Below, in pieces: positions 58,081 to 64,000 of a stretch of 64,000 nt of DNA (position 1 is the stretch's first letter; each line of letters opens with the position of its first letter). The notes under the pieces were generated by a model. That model was not told where the DNA came from, ran no database searches, and saw only the letters and a program-made list of their open reading frames with translations. Source of the DNA: Phoronis australis (Eukaryota > Phoronida > Phoronidae); NCBI GenBank assembly GCA_002633005.1, contig NMRA01000169.1, positions 651,595 to 715,594 of the forward strand, read 5' to 3'. A program made the position numbers and the translations under genes.

Positions 58081-58375
58081 CTGAAACTAAGTGAATACAG
58101 ACACACATTATGGCAGAGATAAGAGAGATTTAAACCATGCCAAGGTCTTGCATGTGAAGGAACATGAGATGTAGCAAATCTGGCCAACGACAGGGAGCAG
58201 GCGTACTGTGTTGGTCCCAAACTGGGAAAACTTTCTCAGTCACGTTTATTTATGGATGGGGACCGTAACTGGGACTAAGAGAGAACAGGTTTGTGGAACC
58301 ATGATGTTTAACAACAAGTTCTTTGGGCTCTGTCGGCTGGACACATGTGCGCTTCTAAAAGTGGCATTTTCTCCA

Positions 58376-58678
58376 TCAATAGGATGTAAGTCTCCAACAG
58401 GGTGACTTCCGCCAACAGCGAAAATGAAAGCCACAACTGGCACAAGTTTTGTCTCGGGATAAGACTATGAGAAAGTATGAGATCGAGTCTGAGTGCAGAG
58501 ATTTTAGTAGTTGATTTACAACAACCGAAATGTCAATTTCGACTTCCTCAGTGTCAGAAATTGCCCATAGTTCCCGACAAATCTCCTGCAAATCGGGCCA
58601 GGTTCCGTTTATTAACCAGAAACCGCGCTCCTTACCTTCGATATTTTTCAAGATGAAAGGTCGACAACCACAAAACAC
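58376..58678 (-). CDS. Unrecognised 100-codon ORF upstream of torsin-like gene
   Basis: Starts MFCGCRPFILKNIEG and continues with protein-like composition (FWLINGTWPDLQEICRELWA). A second open frame, 58246-58443, overlaps its end and contains FAVGGSHPVGDLHPIDGENA; AATAAA follows it on the minus strand. No family was recognised. It could be a small gene, a 5' exon of the torsin-like gene, or chance. Confidence 0.3.
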   Translation of the reverse strand: MFCGCRPFILKNIEGKERGFWLINGTWPDLQEICRELWAISDTEEVEIDISVVVNQLLKSLHSDSISYFLIVLSRDKTCASCGFHFRCWRKSPCWRLTSY

Positions 58679-58907
58679 GTCAACTTCTTTGACCTATTTT
58701 TGTGACCTATTTATGCAGGCTGAGAAATTTGCCAACAATAATATTGCAAATAATTATTAGCAAAACCACCCTTTACGTTATATTTGGAGACTATAAATAT
58801 GCATGTTATGCAGAAAAATGCACAAGGCGACATAAAACACCAGTAAAATTCGGACTGCTGACAAATTCCTGCCGATATGTTTGATGTAAGCGGTATCACT
58901 AAGAAGT

Positions 58908-58915
58908 CACTTCCG
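58908..58915 (-). promoter_or_regulatory. ETS-like site
   Basis: CGGAAGTG on the minus strand, a standard ETS core common in promoters, about 230 bp upstream of the ATG at 58678 and 830 bp upstream of the torsin-like ATG. Confidence 0.3.
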
Positions 58916-59269
58916 TTGTTGAGGGAAGCTTTGAAACCCTTCTCTGCCTTAAACGTCTTTACCTGCAGCAACATTTATGTGCTTTTTTGCTTGTAATATT
59001 GTTCGACCATTAGATCGGTATGTATTGCACTCATATTATTTTAACAGACTTGATTGTTGTTGTTTTAAAAGACAAATCAAGTTTCCAAAAATTAGCCAAT
59101 ATATTTGTCATTTGTGCCACCTACTTTACTTACTTAGCAGTGCCAGTAGACTCGAGACGGTGACGGTCCTCACCTCAGTCATAGACGCTTCATACGGCGG
59201 ACGCTTTTCGGCGAATTATCTCTCACACTGATTAAACCATAAAACTTAGGTTGCTGTAATAACCTTTTT

Positions 59270-59324
59270 GCGCATAGAGGGATGCCTTAGGACATCGATG
59301 GACTCCTAAGGTGTCCCTCTGCGC
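59270..59324. other. Compact hairpin, 55 bp
   Basis: GCGCATAGAGGGATGCCTTA at the left pairs with GCGCAGAGGGACACCTTAGG (inverse) at the right around a loop of about 12 nt. The size resembles a pre-miRNA or the core of a small inverted-repeat element. Confidence 0.6.
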
Positions 59325-60557
59325 CCATCTCATAACGCTTTTTTGACTGTGAACCAAACTAGGATCTTCATAGAGTATACGCTGAATACACTTTTGTCAC
59401 TGGGTTCGTTTCATGCCACAAAAAGGGTGGAAAGTGAAATCAAACATCTCAATTCATTAGGCAACTCTTATCTTGATAATTTAAGATTAAAGTACAGTTA
59501 AGAGTGATTAGAAGGACTTGCGTTGTTCTAACCGTGCAAAGTTACATGCTAGCCAGCTCAGTACAGTCCATTATGACAATATAATCTTATGCTATTAGAT
59601 GGGTATTTAGCTGTGTTTGATTACAGTCAGAGCTCACTGTCACATGGTAAACTGTCCCCTGACTGAGCATTCCTTCTAGAAAATTTTCACTGTCTGCTGT
59701 CGTTAGTAACGGCCAGATATAGAGCTGAAAATTTTATATGTTACAAGATGTGTGGTAATAATTGACTTCAATGAAACTACTGAGGGGTCCTTAATAAGTT
59801 AAAAATATGATAAAAACCTCCTGATTGGTTTTATCTCCCAATGACAGTGGTTTCTAAATCAAGGCTAAATGTAATTGATATCAAGTTAGTTCATTGTTAA
59901 GCGTACCCGTGGTCTTTTATCTGGCATTATGACTTGTGAACCAATCATTCAACGAATCAAAACCCAACGGGAATTAAGTTTATAATCTGCTGAAAACTAA
60001 CATGCCTTTGTCTAATTTTTTCATATTTCTTTTAGGCAAATTGATCCAAACCTAACTTTTCACGAGGAATTCAATTTCAGAAGCCAAAGAGTACAAATGT
60101 CATCAGTTTTAGTCCATGATCAATGATTTTAGTCGCTGTTTTATTGAAGTGAAGTCATCACTTGTGAGTTAATTGGTCTTCTCCACACAAAACGACCTCT
60201 GACCTTGAGACTGGTGTTCATGATAAACATTCTTCTTGACGACAGCGGCTCTTGTATTAAGTCTGTTGATGGAATACAAGATGATGTGAGACAAGTCAAA
60301 TTTCATGCGAAATTTAGAAGAAAATGTTCTGCAATTCTTTCAAAACACTCAAATGGTAAATTGAAAATATGCAACATGTATTTCAATACTTTCAGCCATG
60401 TCTGCAGGGATTCATTATTTTTAAGTAGTAGTAAGTAAATAATTATAGTCCTTATACTTTGCTTTGAAATCTAACAATAATCAGGCCAAACGTATTAAGA
60501 ACTATGAAGGATCCCACTTACCCTATAGAATTGATGAGAACCCCACTAACCTTGTAG

Positions 60558-60755
60558 GGTTGTTGAGGACTATACTGACCTAATAAGACTAATAAAAATT
60601 GTACGGACCCTATAATATTGAAGAGGACCCCACTGACCCTATAGAATAGAACCCCATTAAACCTGTAAGGTTGTTGAGGACTACATTGACCTAAAAAGAC
60701 TAATAAGGATTGTACTGACCCTATAAGATTGAAGAAGACCCCACTGGCCCTATAA
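60558..60755. repeat. 111-bp tandem repeat, two copies
   Basis: GGTTGTTGAGGACTA starts units at 60558 and 60669. Both contain ACTAATAA and GACCCTATAA blocks; related partial units start near 60510. Confidence 0.75.
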
Positions 60756-62118
60756 CCTTTCCTAACCTTAGATAAGAATTAGTCACCTGAAACCTTGCTT
60801 TTGACGAATGAAAACAGTTAAATTCCAGTTCTGAAAATGTCCACACAGGAACAAGTCCTTAGACCAATTTTAGAGTGTGCAAATTGCACATTGTTTTAAA
60901 GATTAGTATTATGCAAACCAAGGAGGTAGGATTTAATAATACTGAAGTATGATGCCAGTTTCAAAATGAGCTTCAACCACCAATATCTGTGTACTGAAGC
61001 AAATTATGGCATTGTTTTTAGTATTTTATTATTCATTCACTATTATCTCTGGAATACTATGATGCACAAGTCATTGATGAAAGTGTGAAAATATCAGTTA
61101 AGGTATATTGACTTGGAAACACTGTTGTAACAGTACCATCAAACATTCAGTCATACACGGAATGAAATTTCAATTTAATTAAAGGGATTTATTTCTAGCA
61201 TGATAAACATATTTGTTATTTTGGCTGTCTTTGAGAAATTGCCTGATTTGTCGTTTTTAAGGGGACTGCAAATCGTCACATTTCTGAATCAAGGCCTAGA
61301 TCATTATATTGATTCATGGTTTACTTTTAAAGTTTTTATTTTATAATGCTCTTACCGCAGGCTGCCAAACACTTATCAGTATTCAAAGAATTGATGCTTT
61401 CTATTACCGAGACCCTTGTCTCCATAGTAACAAGTCATGTGTAGGGTTACCAGGTAATAGTGTCACCATTTTCTGCTTGACTGAGCTTAATGTTATGCAA
61501 AATCTTATTGGTGGTTCTCTGCATTTAACCAAAATTATAGGATTCAAGGCACTTAAAGAACATTTATTTTTGATGAAAGTACAAAGCCTGTTTTTGCTTT
61601 CTTCCAATCCGCCATTAATTGGATCCCATTAAAATGTATTTCCTATAAAATTAATAAAAAATGGAACGTATATTCAAAGCAAAACAATGGTATCAATAAA
61701 ATGGATAAAGTTGTTTTGTAAGTGTTAATTGATTAAAAGATGAAATCTCGAAAATGCTCTTGTTAATTTTTGTAAATTTTTGCTTAATTTTTATTTTATG
61801 CAACTTTTGTTTTTTCATCAAAGTGTTAAAGTCCTATTTTGTTAGTACTGCATGTAAAAGTTGAAAATTTTAAAACTGAAAACAATTCCTGACAGCACTT
61901 TAGAGTTCAGTACATAAACTATGATATCGGAAAGTTTCATTTCGAAGTAAGTGAGATTTAGAATTTTTGTAGGATCTCATTGATTTAATGAACTTTAAAT
62001 TTCTTTTTGAAGTTTGAGGTGCTTGTGACAGTTCCTTCATCAAGGGTGGATCAATGAAGCTTGTTACTTGACTGATGACCTGATACAGTGCTAGACACCT
62101 TCTGGCTTGTACATTGCC

Positions 62119-62238
62119 ATGGCGATGCACGCCAGTTTAGTGGATGAGTTTGAGAGGAAGCCGTCGATACATAGTCAGAGTGTTCACAGCTTGACTGAGA
62201 ATAGTGAAGCTATTAATGAGACTGAGGAAATAAATGAG
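62119..62238 (+). CDS. TPR gene exon 1
   Basis: 40 codons ending NETEEINE at a GAG|GTAAGT donor, phase 0. Acidic, probably disordered N-terminus. Confidence 0.8.
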
Positions 62239-64000
62239 GTAAGTTGGTGGGTGCAAGCCATGTAATTAAGTCTAGGACTAGACCTCCATTGTTATGATAA
62301 CTTTTCACCAATAAGGCAGACTTATGAAATGTTATTTTGTCAAATTTCCAGCAAAAAATAATAATCAAGAGATTTTAGTCCATGGAAATGCATGGAACGA
62401 CATTTACTGTAATGAAATTGGCATTTTTTGCAGAAAGGTAATCAAGACCTTTAAAAACAGAAAAAAATGACAATTTTTGCAGTTATTTTTGTGAATAGTT
62501 ATCATACTTAATGTGGTTTTGATATGAATTTTAGTAAAAATTCTCCACTTTGGCACAGTCTTTGGGATGCGGAAACTCACACAAAATTGAATCTTCTTTA
62601 TTATTGAACTTGGGACAAGGACAAATTTTGCTTTCTTTCCTGTCATTCATGAATTTGGGACAGCCAATATTTCTTCCAACCTTGAGCAAAGTACTAAAAT
62701 TTTCACTGTCCCATATTGGAGAATTTTTACTGTGATTTTCTCTGAGAACACAATTTCTTTCTCTTTGCCTGTACATTTAAAGCCACTTCCAGTTAAAGTC
62801 GCCTCTATAGTTTTGCTGTGAAGTATATTTTTCCTCCTGTGATGACCAATAAAGAAACTCATTTTAGGTCAAGGTCTTGCGTTACCAAGGTGACCAGGCA
62901 TTTGACCTACAGGACTATGCTAGTGCCATTCAATTCTACACGGAGGCGCTTCAGATTGACGAAAGAAATGTAGAGATCATCGGATGTCGAGCGGCGGCGT
63001 ACGTGGAGCAGAGCAAGTATGTAGAAGCACACAAGGACGCCAGCCTAATGTTAAGCATCGATGACAATTACCCGCAGGTAAGCCACCTGGGCCTGTTTGC
63101 CTGTCTTATATTTGTGTGACCATCACACATTTGTCTTTGTGAATAAAGTGCAAAACAAACACGTTTCAAAGAATCCAGTCAACGTGTTGTCAATCACCGG
63201 TGTGATGTAACACGACTCTTTTCATCACTAAGACAAGTTTTGATTTAAACCGTTATTATAAAATTGGTCTCAAATTGTTCTTCATTCAAAAGTGATGTGA
63301 TTTCTGGGCTCTGAGAGAGCGGAAGATACGTTATTGCAAAATGTTAGATGTTGGCATGTATTGGAGTAAAACTGCTAAAGAGTCAATAAGACTGGCTCAT
63401 GTCATAGTACGTCATTCATAGTATTGTGAAGTAGCACACTAATACACAAAATATGCCTAAAATTTCTTCACAATCTCACCAAGCAGAGCAGAAATCATAC
63501 TTTGAAAAGTGAAGCATTTGAAAAGTTATACTACTGAGCACTAGTAAGACCAGGGACCTGTTTCCGCAAATTGACTTAGGTCAGAAATCTGGTCTTATGC
63601 TATTAGAAAACTAGTTTTGAAAAATAATTAAAATTCACTTTCAGCAAAAGCACAGAGTACCTGAGAATATTTTCATAATTGCCAGTCTCTGCGATAATTT
63701 TGTGAGTTATTTCAAGACTGTGATGTGTTCATGAGTACTTGGCTAAACTTTTTCCTGGAATTGTGAAATGGGAGCGTAAGACCAAATTTCTGTCTAAAGT
63801 GACTTTCACAAAACAGGCCCCAGAAGTTCTATTCTCTTTCTGACTTCATGGTATTCTTGTGATGATGCCTCTAGATTGCTGTGTGTGAGTTGATGCAACA
63901 TTTCACATTGTGTTTTAGGGCCATTACTTGATGGGGGTTACACTTAACAGCCTTGGCCAACAGCAGGAGGCAATACAGTCATTTCTGTCTGCGCTGTCCC
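62119..64000 (+). CDS. TPR-repeat protein, 5' part only
   Basis: Exons 62119-62238, 62868-63077 and 63919 onward are joined in frame (all phase 0). The first encodes 40 residues starting MAMHASLVDEFERK with no known domain. The second encodes two TPR helix pairs (YQGDQAFDLQDYASAIQFYT and a second, less regular repeat). The third continues with GHYLMGVTLNSLGQQQEAIQ, another TPR. TPRs usually mediate protein-protein binding. The spacing GHYLMG...SLG..QEAI also recalls LONRF-type TPR ubiquitin ligases, but no RING or LON domain is visible. An in-frame TAG lies upstream of the ATG, which has a good Kozak context (GCCATGG). The gene continues beyond the window. Confidence 0.85.
62868..63077 (+). 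CDS. TPR gene exon 2
   Basis: 70 codons after TTTTAG, ending DDNYPQ at CAG|GTAAGC. Contains the TPR consensus positions G-x2-A/Y-A-I-x-Y/F-A. Confidence 0.9.
63553..63820. mobile_element. MITE family B, copy 3
   Basis: Ends GGGACCTGTTTCCGCAAATT and the inverse of GGGGCCTGTTTTGTGAAAGT, both followed by GACTTA/CACTTT. In an intron of the TPR gene. Confidence 0.6.
63919..64000 (+). CDS. TPR gene exon 3, cut by window edge
   Basis: Acceptor TTTTAG, reading GHYLMGVTLNSLGQQQ then EAIQSFLSALS, a further TPR unit. Continues past the last base. Confidence 0.85.

Larger units (their letters stand above)
58081..62118. other. Divergent intergenic region between torsin-like and TPR genes
   Basis: The torsin-like gene reads left and the TPR gene right, so both promoters should lie here. 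Apart from the ORF at 58376-58678, a hairpin at 59270-59324 and a tandem repeat at 60558-60755, I see no supported feature. Confidence 0.5.

Overview
The window is animal genomic DNA. It has multi-exon genes with GT-AG introns, AT-rich intergenic sequence and many small DNA transposons. The gene families (a G9a/GLP histone methyltransferase, a torsin-4A-like AAA+ protein, a short secreted collagen) and the abundance of Kolobok-, hAT- and MITE-type elements suit a marine invertebrate, perhaps a hemichordate, cephalochordate or echinoderm. The sequence alone does not settle the phylum.

Layout. (1) About 5-13,129, minus strand: the 5' part of a secreted collagen-like gene. It has a signal-peptide exon, two exons of an unidentified extracellular domain, a Thr-rich linker and about 50 uninterrupted Gly-X-Y triplets, and it runs off the left edge. 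(2) 13.1-20.1 kb: intergenic, with SINE-like and other repeats. (3) 20,060-47,924, minus strand: a complete EHMT (G9a/GLP) gene. I reconstructed 25 coding exons whose splice phases all agree, giving a 1,379-residue protein with a Cys-rich zinc domain, ankyrin repeats and pre-SET, SET and post-SET domains. (4) About 48.7-49.7 kb: its probable promoter, with YY1-like and NRF1-like motifs beside CpG-rich DNA. (5) 50-56.5 kb: a transposon-rich block with a TTAA-flanked, long-terminal-inverted-repeat element carrying THAP-finger remnants (Kolobok-like), and a 239-bp hAT-like insertion. (6) 56,806-58,080, minus strand: a single-exon torsin-4A-like gene. (7) 62,119 to the end, plus strand: the first exons of a TPR protein. 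The genes do not form an operon or an obvious pathway.

An important caveat concerns the assembly. Three of the four single-N positions (3549, 12124, 54393) sit exactly at the junction of two nearly identical 1.4-1.8 kb copies arranged like overlapping contig ends. I read these as unmerged, probably allelic, contig overlaps and not as real tandem duplications. Duplicate exons at 1,980-2,133 and 11,693-11,759 should therefore not be counted twice.
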